A stretch of 64,000 nucleotides of DNA from Photobacterium angustum. GTDB taxonomy: Bacteria; Pseudomonadota; Gammaproteobacteria; Enterobacterales; Vibrionaceae. Below the pieces are notes generated by a model. It was not told the DNA's origin, ran no database searches, and worked only from the letters and a program-made list of their open reading frames with translations. The translations under genes and the position numbers were made by a program. Positions within the stretch are counted from its first letter, which is position 1. Each line of letters opens with the position of its first letter. This document shows, in pieces, positions 19,469 to 28,714 of this stretch. Location: NCBI RefSeq assembly GCF_003026365.1, contig NZ_PYOM01000003.1, positions 1 through 64,000 on the forward strand. The letters run 5' to 3'.

Positions 19469-19693
19469 CTAATCAGACAATTTAGTTAGTGTGGTCAGTT
19501 TATTATTATCATCGACAGCAACTTGGAAACGCCCTCGTACACCCATTTGGGTTAAATACGGACGTAAACGCACAGCGGGCAATTGAAGTTTTAACCCATT
19601 CTCTGTCATCACAACAGCACTACTTGCTGCACCAGAATAGTGTTGTAAGAAAACTTGATAACTAATATTCACTCGAAAAGTAAAGCTTCGCAT
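19469..19693 (-). CDS. DUF2835 family protein
   Basis: This 74-residue protein matches the DUF2835 family in length and pattern: an N-terminal FTFRVNISYQVFLQHYSG, a central LPAVRLRPYLT and the end GVRGRFQVAVD. It has no signal peptide or membrane segment. AAGGG lies close before the ATG. Function unknown. It lies 112 bp upstream of gdhB on the same strand and downstream of pepN, from which it is separated by a terminator-like hairpin. Confidence 0.85.
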   Translation of the reverse strand: MRSFTFRVNISYQVFLQHYSGAASSAVVMTENGLKLQLPAVRLRPYLTQMGVRGRFQVAVDDNNKLTTLTKLSD

Positions 19694-19738
19694 AATCCCT
19701 TTTATCTCGTTACTCGTTCAATAGCCCAATATAGAAAA

Positions 19739-19797
19739 AGCCAAGCCCCTATTACACACTCACTCATAGAAAGTGTTTAGTAATAAAGTACTTGGCT
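19739..19797 (-). terminator. pepN terminator
   Basis: On the minus strand AGCCAAG ... CTTGGCT is followed by TTTTTC; an inner TTATTAC/GTAATA pair extends the structure. It lies 22 bp after the pepN stop. The large loop lowers certainty. Confidence 0.55.
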
Positions 19798-19819
19798 CTA
19801 TTATTTAGCGAATTATGAT

Positions 19820-22444
19820 TTATTGTTCAAGCGCTTTATGCACTTTCTCAAACAGATCTTTTGCTAAGTTATCTAATGCAGCTAACTTCTCAAGCTCGCT
19901 ACGCATTAATTGCTGGCGTACTTCATCGTATTGGCGATACTTTAAGAACGGTTCAATTAAACGAGAAGCTACTTGTGGGTTACTGGTATTTAATGCCGTT
20001 AGAATTTCAGTTAAGAACTCATAACCTAAACCATCTTTAGCATGGAAATGTACTGGGTTATTGGCACAGAAACTCGCAACTAAACTACGAGTACGGTTTG
20101 GATTTTTCAAACTAAACGCTGCGTGATTCATAGTATTACGCACATTTTCTAACGCATTATCAGCAGGGTTAGTGCCTTGTAGCATGAACCACTTATCCAT
20201 AACCAAACCATCGTGCGTCCACTTATCACTAAAGTCTGACATTTGTGCTGCGCGACAGACTAATTGTGCATTGTTTGCAGCAGACATCGCAGCCATCGTA
20301 TCAGTCATGTTGTCAGCCGCTGCATATTGTGCAGCCACTAAATCATTACCTTCAGCCGTATGTGCTAGATAAGATAAACACTTGTTACGTAATGCACGTT
20401 TAGCCATAGCACCATGATCTAAACTGTATTCGCCTTGCGCTAAACTACGATAAATCGCGAGTAACTCATCTTCCATTTCTGTTGCTAAAATTTGAGTTAA
20501 CGCACCAACAACCTTATTGATTGCATCCACATCTACTTGCTTGTACCAACCCGCAATTTCATTTTCGCTTGGCAGTGTTAGCATTTCGGCAATAAACGCT
20601 GGATCTAAATTTTCATCCAGTAAAGCTCCACGGAATGCATCTACTACGGCTTCTGGTAATTGAACTGACTCACCAGCTTGAACAGCTGCCACATTCTTAC
20701 GGATGTATTTTGCCAATAGCATTTGGCCAGCATCCCAGCGAGCAAACTCGTTGCGCGCGTGGATCATCAAGAAGATCAACTCTTGATCTGAGTAATCATA
20801 TTCTAAGATCACAGGTGCAGAGAATTCACGTAACATCGACATAACAGGCTGTTCAGCAATATTCTCAAATACAAAAGTTTGCTCTGCTTCTTTTACATCT
20901 AATACGTTGTGAACTGGCTTACCATCTGATTGCAGTGCAATAACCTCACCTTTGCTATCGTATAGTTCGATATCAAATGGAATATGAAGTGGTAGTTTTT
21001 CTTCTTGCCCAGCTGTTGGGGCTGTGTGCTGCTTTATAGTGACGTTGTAACACTTAGTATCTGCATCATATGACGTATCAACTGTAACAACTGGCGTTCC
21101 TGCTTGGCTATACCAGCGACGGAAGCGAGACAGATCAATACCTGATGCATCTTCCATTGCTTGAACAAAATCATCACAAGTTGCAGCTGTTCCGTCATGG
21201 CGATCAAAGTACAACTTCATACCTGCTTGGAAATTTGCTTCACCCAGCAATGTATGCATCATACGGATCACTTCGCTACCCTTTTCATACACTGTTAATG
21301 TATAGAAGTTATTCATCTCAATAACTTTTTCAGGACGAATTGGGTGTGACATTGGGCCACGATCTTCAGCAAACTGTGGGCCACGTACAATACGAACATT
21401 GGCAATTCGATTTACTGGGCGAGAGCCAAGATCTGATGAGAATTCTTGATCACGGAATACAGTTAAACCTTCTTTTAAGCTTAATTGGAACCAATCACGA
21501 CAAGTAACGCGGTTACCAGTCCAGTTATGGAAGTATTCATGACCGATCACAGCTTCAATACCTTGGTAATCAGTATCCGTTGCTGTTTTAGGATTTGCGA
21601 GAACGAATTTAGAGTTAAAGACATTCAAGCCTTTGTTTTCCATTGCGCCCATGTTGAAGAAATCAACCGCCACAATCATGTAGATATCTAAATCGTATTC
21701 AAGACCAAAACGCTCTTCATCCCACTTCATTGAGTTTTTCAGTGAAGTCATGGCGTAATCTGCGCGATCAAGGTTACCTTTATCAACGAAGATTTCGAGT
21801 TCTACGTTGCGACCACTCATTGTGGTGTAGTTATCACGTAAAACGTCAAAATCACCGGCCACTAAAGCAAACAGATATGAAGGTTTTGGGAATGGGTCTT
21901 GCCATTGTACCCAGTGACGACCGTTGTCTAAGTCACCTTCAGCAATACGGTTACCATTGCTTAATAAGAAAGGAAATGCTGCTTTATCCGCAATGATCTT
22001 AGTTGTAAAACGAGCCAGTACATCTGGACGATCAAGATAATAAGTAATGCGACGGAAGCCTTCAGCTTCACATTGAGTACAGAAACCACCACCTGACTTA
22101 TACAACCCTTCTAATGCAGTATTTGCTTCTGGATTTACGGTTGTAACGATCGTTAAATTAAATTGAGCAGGCAGATCTGATAATGTTAGGTGGTTACTTT
22201 CTTGGGTGTATGACGTCCATGCATTGCCGTTGACAGAAATACTTACAATGGCAAGTTCATCACCATCAAGTACAAGTTGGGCATCATCATTATCACTCAC
22301 ACGAATAACCTTGCTTTTCGCTGTCACCGTTGTATTAGTGTCATGAAGATCAAACGTTAAATCAATATCTGTGATAGTGTAATCCGGTTGACGATAATCG
22401 GAACGATATTTAGCAGTTGGTTGTAAAGATGCCTGCTCTGTCAT
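19820..22444 (-). CDS. pepN: aminopeptidase N (M1 family)
   Basis: PepN is the main cytoplasmic zinc aminopeptidase of broad specificity. With the ATG at 22444 the protein has 874 residues (E. coli 870) and starts MTEQASLQPTAKYRSDYRQP. An upstream in-frame ATG at 22462 is rejected because the GGAAGGAA ribosome site lies between the two starts. Motifs in order are FFNMGAMENKGLN for substrate N-terminus binding and HEYFHNWTGNRVTCRDW with the downstream Glu in LKEGL for zinc. A matS-like site lies within the gene. The pncB-pepN divergent pair is conserved in E. coli. Confidence 0.96.
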   Translation of the reverse strand: MTEQASLQPTAKYRSDYRQPDYTITDIDLTFDLHDTNTTVTAKSKVIRVSDNDDAQLVLDGDELAIVSISVNGNAWTSYTQESNHLTLSDLPAQFNLTIVTTVNPEANTALEGLYKSGGGFCTQCEAEGFRRITYYLDRPDVLARFTTKIIADKAAFPFLLSNGNRIAEGDLDNGRHWVQWQDPFPKPSYLFALVAGDFDVLRDNYTTMSGRNVELEIFVDKGNLDRADYAMTSLKNSMKWDEERFGLEYDLDIYMIVAVDFFNMGAMENKGLNVFNSKFVLANPKTATDTDYQGIEAVIGHEYFHNWTGNRVTCRDWFQLSLKEGLTVFRDQEFSSDLGSRPVNRIANVRIVRGPQFAEDRGPMSHPIRPEKVIEMNNFYTLTVYEKGSEVIRMMHTLLGEANFQAGMKLYFDRHDGTAATCDDFVQAMEDASGIDLSRFRRWYSQAGTPVVTVDTSYDADTKCYNVTIKQHTAPTAGQEEKLPLHIPFDIELYDSKGEVIALQSDGKPVHNVLDVKEAEQTFVFENIAEQPVMSMLREFSAPVILEYDYSDQELIFLMIHARNEFARWDAGQMLLAKYIRKNVAAVQAGESVQLPEAVVDAFRGALLDENLDPAFIAEMLTLPSENEIAGWYKQVDVDAINKVVGALTQILATEMEDELLAIYRSLAQGEYSLDHGAMAKRALRNKCLSYLAHTAEGNDLVAAQYAAADNMTDTMAAMSAANNAQLVCRAAQMSDFSDKWTHDGLVMDKWFMLQGTNPADNALENVRNTMNHAAFSLKNPNRTRSLVASFCANNPVHFHAKDGLGYEFLTEILTALNTSNPQVASRLIEPFLKYRQYDEVRQQLMRSELEKLAALDNLAKDLFEKVHKALEQ
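21039..21051. promoter_or_regulatory. matS-like site inside pepN
   Basis: GTGACGTTGTAAC differs from the E. coli matS consensus only at position 11. Confidence 0.5.
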
Positions 22445-23217
22445 TATTATATTTCCTTCCATAAGGGCTCTACTAAACCTCGCATTAATTAACAGGTATT
22501 AATAGAACGACAAATAATTTTCGTTGTTTGATACTATAACGCCCAAACAAGAATTAGTATCAACTATATACGATAGTTTTTATCTCTAATGGTCAATTTC
22601 TTAGTTTTCGCTATTAAATGATTAAAAATAGATCAAATATCAATCAGCATATTTAAATCCAGCAGTTAAAGGATATAAATTAACCAATTTTTCTATAGAA
22701 ACTACCATTTAAAATAAAGAAATACTGTTTTACTCACCATTAATAATAGGTTCTCTTAACTTGATAATGCATGAGCGTTTAAATTTCAAACACTAAATAA
22801 CTTTGATAATGTTCACTCTTGAGCAATAAACAACCAATCCTTTTATTTCTTATATATACCCTGAAATTACTTAGTAAATATATCCTTTTATTTACAATAA
22901 ATTAGCACAGACGAATCAAACGACTGCATAAATAAACTATGTCTACTTATTTATTGTCCATAACGATAAGAGAATTAAGAACTGAAAAATTATGCATAAG
23001 CTATAGATTTAAAAAGCAAACTTCATGAACCTATAAAGCCTAATGAGAATGGTTATACTTGACGAACATCACATCTTAGTTCACAATCAGTCGTAACTTA
23101 AGGCATTAATAAACTCTATTTTTTTATTAATCTTCAATAATATAACCGATTGAATAATAATAAAATCGCGTTACACATAGATTTATTATCACTTCTAATA
23201 AGTATCTATAGTCAGAT
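22445..23217. other. 773-bp divergent pepN-pncB intergenic region
   Basis: Very AT-rich with no supported reading frame. It must contain both promoters. A sequence near 23041 (TAATGAGAATGGTTAT) is weakly Fur-box-like (about 13 of 19), which I do not consider enough for a call. Confidence 0.5.
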
Positions 23218-24417
23218 ATGAATAATAACAGACACAACATTGGGGTTATCGATTCCCTGCTTGATACTGATGCGTATAAATTGCATATGCAACAGGCAAT
23301 TTTTCATCAATACCCATACGTTGAAGCTGTGGCTGAATTCCACTGCCGAAGCGACGAAGATCTACGCCCGTACTCTCAAGCGATCAAAGATCAAATCGCA
23401 AAACTCGCAGCGCTCTCTTTTGCTGACGATGAAATCAATTATTTATCAACATTAACTTTTTTCAGTGCTGACTATCTTGAGTATTTACGCAATTTTCAAC
23501 TAAATGCAGATGATGTTTGTGTTGATGATTCTGGTGAACAACTATCTATTACCATTCGTGGTAAATGGTTGGATGTGATCTTATGGGAAGTTCCTCTTCT
23601 AGCGATTATTTGTGAAGTGCGCTGTGCACACTTATACCCAAATGCTACGCCTGAAGATGCTATCAAACAATTACAAGAAAAAATTGCACGTTTCTACCAC
23701 AATGCACAAGACACAGATCTAAGTGAGTTTGCGCTGGTAGATTTTGGTACTCGACGCCGTTTTTCTAAAGCCGTGCATCATAAAGTTGTTGATTACTTAA
23801 AAGAAAACATGCCAGAGTTCAAAGGTACTTCGAACTACTATCTTGCATATACTCGTAATTTAACACCGGTTGGAACTCAAGCTCACGAATGGTTCCAAGG
23901 CCATCAGCAATTAGCTGGTGAGCTTGCTGATTCTCAACAATTAGCATTGAACCGTTGGCTACAAGAATATCCTGACGATTTAGGTATTGCGCTCACCGAC
24001 TGTATCAATATGGATGCATTCTTGCGTGATTTTGATAAACGTTTATCTCAACGTTTCATCGGTTTACGCCATGATAGTGGTGATCCTATTTCTTGGGGTG
24101 AAAAAGCCATCTCACATTACAAATCGTTAGGCATTGATCCAAAAACAAAATCACTGGTGTTTTCTGATAGCCTTACACTCGATAAAGCACTAAATATCTT
24201 TAAGCATTTCAATCATCAAATAAACGTAAGTTTTGGTATTGGTACACAGCTAACCTGTGACCTACCAAATGTAAAAACATTAAACGTTGTGTTGAAACTA
24301 ACGGAATGTGAAGGTCGTCCTGTAGCAAAAATTTCAGACGAACCAGGTAAAAGTATCTGTCGAGATGAAGACTATTTAGATCAGCTTCGTACTGCATTTA
24401 ATCTAGCTAACGAATAA
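23218..24417 (+). CDS. pncB: nicotinate phosphoribosyltransferase
   Basis: PncB makes nicotinate mononucleotide from nicotinate and PRPP with ATP hydrolysis, the salvage entry to NAD. It has 399 residues (E. coli 400). Characteristic segments are [17 protein letters not shown] at the N-terminus, [22 protein letters not shown], and the phosphate-binding [10 protein letters not shown] with [11 protein letters not shown] and [10 protein letters not shown]. It is cytoplasmic. A strong terminator follows. The ribosome site is weak. Confidence 0.96.
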   Translation: MNNNRHNIGVIDSLLDTDAYKLHMQQAIFHQYPYVEAVAEFHCRSDEDLRPYSQAIKDQIAKLAALSFADDEINYLSTLTFFSADYLEYLRNFQLNADDVCVDDSGEQLSITIRGKWLDVILWEVPLLAIICEVRCAHLYPNATPEDAIKQLQEKIARFYHNAQDTDLSEFALVDFGTRRRFSKAVHHKVVDYLKENMPEFKGTSNYYLAYTRNLTPVGTQAHEWFQGHQQLAGELADSQQLALNRWLQEYPDDLGIALTDCINMDAFLRDFDKRLSQRFIGLRHDSGDPISWGEKAISHYKSLGIDPKTKSLVFSDSLTLDKALNIFKHFNHQINVSFGIGTQLTCDLPNVKTLNVVLKLTECEGRPVAKISDEPGKSICRDEDYLDQLRTAFNLANE

Positions 24418-24440
24418 AGCTTCATCTATATTCAAATTAG

Positions 24441-24472
24441 AAAGGCGAACAAGTTATCTTGTTCGCCTTTTT
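24441..24472 (+). terminator. pncB terminator
   Basis: The perfect 13-bp stem AAAGGCGAACAAG / CTTGTTCGCCTTT with a 4-nt loop and T-tract lies 24 bp after the pncB stop. Confidence 0.9.
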
Positions 24473-24561
24473 GTTTGTATATCATAACCAATGCTACTTG
24501 TTGATATAATAAAATTATGGGATGACCTTCCCTTTCACCACTAGCATTGTCTCTACATTAA

Positions 24562-25227
24562 TTATTCTCGTTGCAATATCGCTTCCATTCCAAAATGAGT
24601 ATTAGTTAACGTTAGCGTGTCATTGCTACTTAATTCAAATTCAGAATCGTGTTGCCCATCTTCATATAGTAAAACCAGTTGATTATCTTCAATGTAATAA
24701 ATACCGCGATGCTCTTTTGATTTTCCTTTATCGTTTGAAACTTCAGCGGAGAATAAAAAATCAGGGCGTAACGTGAGCGAAAGCTCTGAAATACTGTGAT
24801 CAACATCAGAACCTGATATCGTTGAAGTTTTCCAATTACCCGGTAGATTTTCAGGTGCTAGCTTCGTAAATCTTGCGCCATCCAACACGAACTGGTTATA
24901 ACTAAGCATATAAGTATGCATTTGATCTTCTTCGCCTTCAGTGACAAAAGTAATATTGGTTTCGTCAATATTATACTCGCCAGACCATTGTTCTATTTTT
25001 CCATCAGTACGTAGCAAACGCATTGCAAATGCATAGTCAGATTTAAACATTACATGCATTGCACGATAACTTTCACCTTCACTTTCAACGCCCGCTTCTG
25101 TTGAGCTAAACCAATACCAATTACCTAATAAAAATGGATAATCAAACTCCGTAATATCGTCGGCAATAATTGGGCGGCTAAATGCGCTAAAAAAGAATAG
25201 CACAATAATAAAGAATAGCTTTTTCAT
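24562..25227 (-). CDS. exported protein with two internal repeats, unknown function
   Basis: This is a 221-residue protein with a signal peptide (residues 1-22, LFFIIVLFFFSAF, cleavage near IIADD). The mature part looks like two repeats of about 90 residues, starting LLGNWYWFS and LPGNWKTST. In each repeat the GNW is followed by beta-rich sequence with matching RTDGKIEQWSGEYNID / NDKGKSKEHRGIYYIED segments. The GxW starts recall lipocalin-like or stress-induced beta-barrel folds, but I do not recognise the family. It is downstream of prc on the same strand, behind prc's terminator, so it is probably transcribed separately. Confidence 0.7.
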   Translation of the reverse strand: MKKLFFIIVLFFFSAFSRPIIADDITEFDYPFLLGNWYWFSSTEAGVESEGESYRAMHVMFKSDYAFAMRLLRTDGKIEQWSGEYNIDETNITFVTEGEEDQMHTYMLSYNQFVLDGARFTKLAPENLPGNWKTSTISGSDVDHSISELSLTLRPDFLFSAEVSNDKGKSKEHRGIYYIEDNQLVLLYEDGQHDSEFELSSNDTLTLTNTHFGMEAILQRE

Positions 25228-25371
25228 AGGCTTCCCCTGTTACTAGAACAAAGTGCATGTACTTTAAAACTAGTTGGCAAAGCTATTTTACGATGAAAAA
25301 TATGCGTTAGATCACACTTAAATATGCAACAAGTCTTAGTTGTGAGATTGTTACAGTAACAGAGAAAAATA

Positions 25372-25398
25372 AAAAAAGCGCCCCATGAAGGAGCGCTT
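25372..25398 (-). terminator. prc terminator
   Basis: On the minus strand AAGCGCTCC ... GGGGCGCTT is followed by TTTTTT, 30 bp after the prc stop. Confidence 0.8.
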
Positions 25399-25428
25399 AT
25401 TTATGTGTTGCTGGATACTATTAGCAAA

Positions 25429-27432
25429 TTACGATGATTTAATCTTAGTTAAGTCAGCCGTAATACCAATGGCTTCATCCAAATATGCATCAGGTGCTTC
25501 ATAATCTTTTGGTACCGCATCTAAATCAGCAAACGGCTTTTTACCTAGTGCTTTTTGACGCTTATTCAAACGTACCAATCGATCAGCATCTTCTTTATCT
25601 TGCTCAGCTAAACGTGTTTTTTCATTTAATGAAATACTGTTGATATCCTTTTCCTTTTTATAGGTTTTGATATCTTCATTAATGAAACCAAACTCCATAT
25701 CATTTTTAATTCGTGCAAGGTGTTCTTCATTTAACTTAGGAAGAATTGACGAATAATTATGAAGTTGTTTGTATTCAGCCGGTTTAATGCTATCCCACGG
25801 TAATGCATTATCTTCTACACTTTCACCTGTTTCAGACGGATCAACCGCTGTTGGGAAAGAGATATCAGGCACAACACCTAAATTCTGAGTACTACCACCA
25901 TTAATACGGTAGAACTTTTGAATTGTATATTGTACATGTCCAAGTGGCTTATCGAATAAATCATATAAATGGTTTAAAGAACGGTGCTGCTGCACAGTAC
26001 CTTTACCAAACGATTGTTCTCCAAGTACCACTGCTCGACCATAATCTTGCATTGCCGCAGCAAATATTTCAGATGCCGATGCACTATAACGGTTAATTAA
26101 AACAGTTAACGGGCCATTAAAGAAAACTTGATTATCTGAATCACTGTTTACTTTTACACGACCATAACTATCACGAACTTGAACAACTGGTCCGCTTGAA
26201 ATAAATAAACCACTTAATGCTGTTGCTTCAGTTAATGCACCACCGCCATTGTTACGAAGATCAATAACGACACCATCAACTTTTTGATCGTTTAGCTTAA
26301 CCAATTCTTTCTTGGTATCTTCAGATAAACCGACATAGAAACTTGGTACTTCAATTACACCAATTTTCTTGCCTTCAAAAGTTTTAACTTCCGATTTAAC
26401 AGCACGATCTTCAAGACGGATTTTGTCTCGAATAATAGTGACAGTGTAACTCTTGCTATTCTTACCTTCTGGTAATATATCAAGAATCACTTTACTGCCT
26501 TTCGGACCTTTGATTAATTGGACAACATCATCTAAACGCCAACCAATAATATCAACAATTTTTTCGCCATCTTGACCAACACCAATGATACGGTCACCCG
26601 CAGCTAGCTTTTTAGAGCTCGCCGCAGGCCCACCAGCAACAAGGGATTGAATCGTCGTATAATCATCTTTCACTTGCAGCACTGCTCCAATCCCTTCTAA
26701 AGAAAGGTTCATTTCTGATTGGAATTGCTCAGCATTTCGAGGAGATAGATAACTAGTGTGAGGATCAACTTCACGCGAGAAAGCATTCATGTACAACTGG
26801 AATACATCTTCACTATGGGTTTGCGTTAAACGTTTAACTGCGTTGTTATAACGTTTACCTAGTGTTTCTTGTATTTCTTTCCAGTTTTTACCAGCCAGCT
26901 TTAAGTTCAACGCATCGTATTTCACACGCTTACGCCAAATTTCATTTAACTCAGCTTGATTTTTTGGCCACTCAAGTTCAGAGCGATCAATTATAAAGTC
27001 TTCATCTTTATCGAATTTAATCTCCGTATCTAATTGCGAGATCGCAAACTGATAACGGTCAAAACGACGTTGAAGGACTTTATTAAAAATATCAAATGCA
27101 CCCGATGTATCACCAGATTTCAATTGATCATCAAACTGATTTCGCCAGCGTTCGAATTGCTTTACATCAGAAGCAGTTAGAAAGCTTTTATTGTAGTCGA
27201 GCATTTCGATATAACGATCGAATACTTGACTAGAGAATTTATCATCAAGTGAAAAATGCTTGTAATGAGAACGGGTAAAACGTGATGCTACCCTCTTACT
27301 CGCAGTTGCATGTTGTTGCTCTGGTGCAAGTTGCGGCAAATCACTTAATGAATACTTAGCCTCTAAGGCTTGCGCTGAAGCTGCCAGCATCATGCCGGCA
27401 GCTATCAGTGAGAAACGGAATCGACAATTCAT
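25429..27432 (-). CDS. prc: tail-specific periplasmic protease Prc
   Basis: Prc (Tsp) degrades periplasmic proteins with nonpolar C-termini and, in E. coli with NlpI, trims peptidoglycan enzymes such as MepS. It has 667 residues (E. coli 682), with a signal peptide (RFSLIAAGMMLAASAQA), a PDZ domain (about 230-320) and an S41 protease domain. The catalytic Ser is in NRYSASASEIF and the Lys in SFGKGTVQQ, 25 residues apart as in E. coli (Ser430, Lys455). The C-terminal DUF3340-type part is present. It starts 18 bp after proQ, so the two are probably co-transcribed. A matS-like site lies inside. Confidence 0.96.
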   Translation of the reverse strand: MNCRFRFSLIAAGMMLAASAQALEAKYSLSDLPQLAPEQQHATASKRVASRFTRSHYKHFSLDDKFSSQVFDRYIEMLDYNKSFLTASDVKQFERWRNQFDDQLKSGDTSGAFDIFNKVLQRRFDRYQFAISQLDTEIKFDKDEDFIIDRSELEWPKNQAELNEIWRKRVKYDALNLKLAGKNWKEIQETLGKRYNNAVKRLTQTHSEDVFQLYMNAFSREVDPHTSYLSPRNAEQFQSEMNLSLEGIGAVLQVKDDYTTIQSLVAGGPAASSKKLAAGDRIIGVGQDGEKIVDIIGWRLDDVVQLIKGPKGSKVILDILPEGKNSKSYTVTIIRDKIRLEDRAVKSEVKTFEGKKIGVIEVPSFYVGLSEDTKKELVKLNDQKVDGVVIDLRNNGGGALTEATALSGLFISSGPVVQVRDSYGRVKVNSDSDNQVFFNGPLTVLINRYSASASEIFAAAMQDYGRAVVLGEQSFGKGTVQQHRSLNHLYDLFDKPLGHVQYTIQKFYRINGGSTQNLGVVPDISFPTAVDPSETGESVEDNALPWDSIKPAEYKQLHNYSSILPKLNEEHLARIKNDMEFGFINEDIKTYKKEKDINSISLNEKTRLAEQDKEDADRLVRLNKRQKALGKKPFADLDAVPKDYEAPDAYLDEAIGITADLTKIKSS
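26438..26450. promoter_or_regulatory. matS-like site inside prc
   Basis: GTGACAGTGTAAC differs from the E. coli matS consensus only at position 11. Confidence 0.5.
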
Positions 27433-27450
27433 GCGTCGCGCATTCTCCCT

Positions 27451-28083
27451 TTATGAACGCAGGTGCTCCGCTTTAACAGCCATTACTAAGCCGTTATTTA
27501 AGCGAACACGCACATCGTCCTTGTTAATTTCGACAATAGTTGCCGGCATGTTACCTGAGCCCATATTCACTTGTACGTTCTTACCAACAATAACTTCGTC
27601 AGCTTTTAGTACAGGTGTAGTCTCAACTGGCTTCTTATTAACTTTAGCCGTTTTTGGCTTAATGTTCTTAGGTTTAGCAGTTTTTGCACGAGTTTTTTTC
27701 GCATCGCCTTCTTTAGCAGCTTTAGCGATAGCCTGCTCTTTACGACGAGTACGTACTTTTGCTTTGCTTTCTTCTAAGGCTTTAAGTGCGTGATCAACGT
27801 GTTCTTGCTCAAGTACATCACACTCATTTCCATCAAGATCAACACGACTTACACCAGCTTTAACGCCGTGAAGGTAACGCCAGGAAGATGTGTATTGACG
27901 TAATGCTGTACGTAGTTGAGTCTTACTTACTTTTGGATCATCACTTAAGCGCTCAGCAAGATCTTGAAAAATACCGATCTTAAGTGGTTTAGCTTCACCC
28001 TCAATAGTAAAACATTTTGGGAAACGCTCAGCAATATATGCAATAACTTCTTTACTGTTCGTTAACTTTTCAGAGTTTTCCAT
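27451..28083 (-). CDS. proQ: RNA chaperone ProQ
   Basis: ProQ is a FinO-domain RNA chaperone that binds many small RNAs and mRNA 3' ends. Residues 1-115 form the FinO domain ([46 protein letters not shown]). A basic Lys/Ala/Thr-rich linker follows, then the C-terminal Tudor-like domain ([20 protein letters not shown]). The start at 28083 (MENSEKL) matches E. coli MENQPKL and has AGGA 6 nt upstream; an in-frame ATG at 28098 would include the ribosome site. That makes 210 residues. prc follows directly. Confidence 0.95.
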   Translation of the reverse strand: MENSEKLTNSKEVIAYIAERFPKCFTIEGEAKPLKIGIFQDLAERLSDDPKVSKTQLRTALRQYTSSWRYLHGVKAGVSRVDLDGNECDVLEQEHVDHALKALEESKAKVRTRRKEQAIAKAAKEGDAKKTRAKTAKPKNIKPKTAKVNKKPVETTPVLKADEVIVGKNVQVNMGSGNMPATIVEINKDDVRVRLNNGLVMAVKAEHLRS

Positions 28084-28192
28084 GGACTTTCCTGACATAA
28101 ACGAGATTTGCTCGTTATTAGTGCTTTGTTCAAAAAGAAATAGTGGGGCTATTATAATTACCTAATAAGGAAAAACCACCGAAAGCATGAAA

Positions 28193-28651
28193 TTAGAGTA
28201 CTTTTTGTAGCTCTGTAACAAAAGAAACTAGACCTTGTTCATCATTTTGGTCAAATCTTGACAAATCTGGACTATCAATATCCAGCACACCAATACATTT
28301 TTCCCCTATATTTAATGGGATAACGATTTCAGATTGACTAACTGCGTCACACGCAATGTGTCCAGGAAAGGCATGAACATCATCAACACGCATTACTCGG
28401 TTATCTTTTACCGCCGTACCGCATACCCCTTTACCGACAGGAATACGAACACATGCCGGTTTTCCTTGAAATGGGCCAAGCACAAGCTCATCATTTTTTA
28501 ATAAATAAAAGCCAACCCAATTTATGTTCTCTAACTCCATATTCAACAAAGCACTAATATTAGAGAGATTGGCAATAAGATCTGATTCACCTTCAACTAT
28601 TGCTAAAGCTTGAAGTGTCAGACGGTTATAAAAAGAACCTGTATTTTCCAT
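28193..28651 (-). CDS. msrC: free methionine-(R)-sulfoxide reductase MsrC
   Basis: This GAF-domain enzyme reduces free methionine-(R)-sulfoxide. It has 152 residues (E. coli 165). The three family cysteines are visible: in GKPACVRIP, in GKGVCGTAV and in HIACDAVS, the last being the catalytic one by alignment. ENINWVGFYL and CIGVLDIDSPDLSRFD are also typical. It sits in the conserved proQ-msrC-letA order but is divergent from the ABC exporter inserted before letA. No signal peptide, so it is cytoplasmic. Confidence 0.93.
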   Translation of the reverse strand: MENTGSFYNRLTLQALAIVEGESDLIANLSNISALLNMELENINWVGFYLLKNDELVLGPFQGKPACVRIPVGKGVCGTAVKDNRVMRVDDVHAFPGHIACDAVSQSEIVIPLNIGEKCIGVLDIDSPDLSRFDQNDEQGLVSFVTELQKVL

Positions 28652-28692
28652 AGCATACGCCTTACATAATCGTTAAAATGAAAACACTTAAC

Positions 28693-28711
28693 AATAATAG
28701 GAATCATTATC
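28693..28711. promoter_or_regulatory. candidate Fur box before the ABC exporter
   Basis: The 19 bp match the Fur consensus GATAATGATAATCATTATC at 15 positions, with the right half ATCATTATC intact. It overlaps the AGGAA ribosome site and ends 3 bp before the GTG start, in the msrC-exporter intergenic space. This position would allow iron-dependent repression. Fur binding is inferred. Confidence 0.5.
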
Positions 28712-28714
28712 ACT

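Noticed and set aside
23041..23066. Fur-box-like sequence before pncB
   Set aside because: Only about 13 of 19 positions match and neither half is intact.
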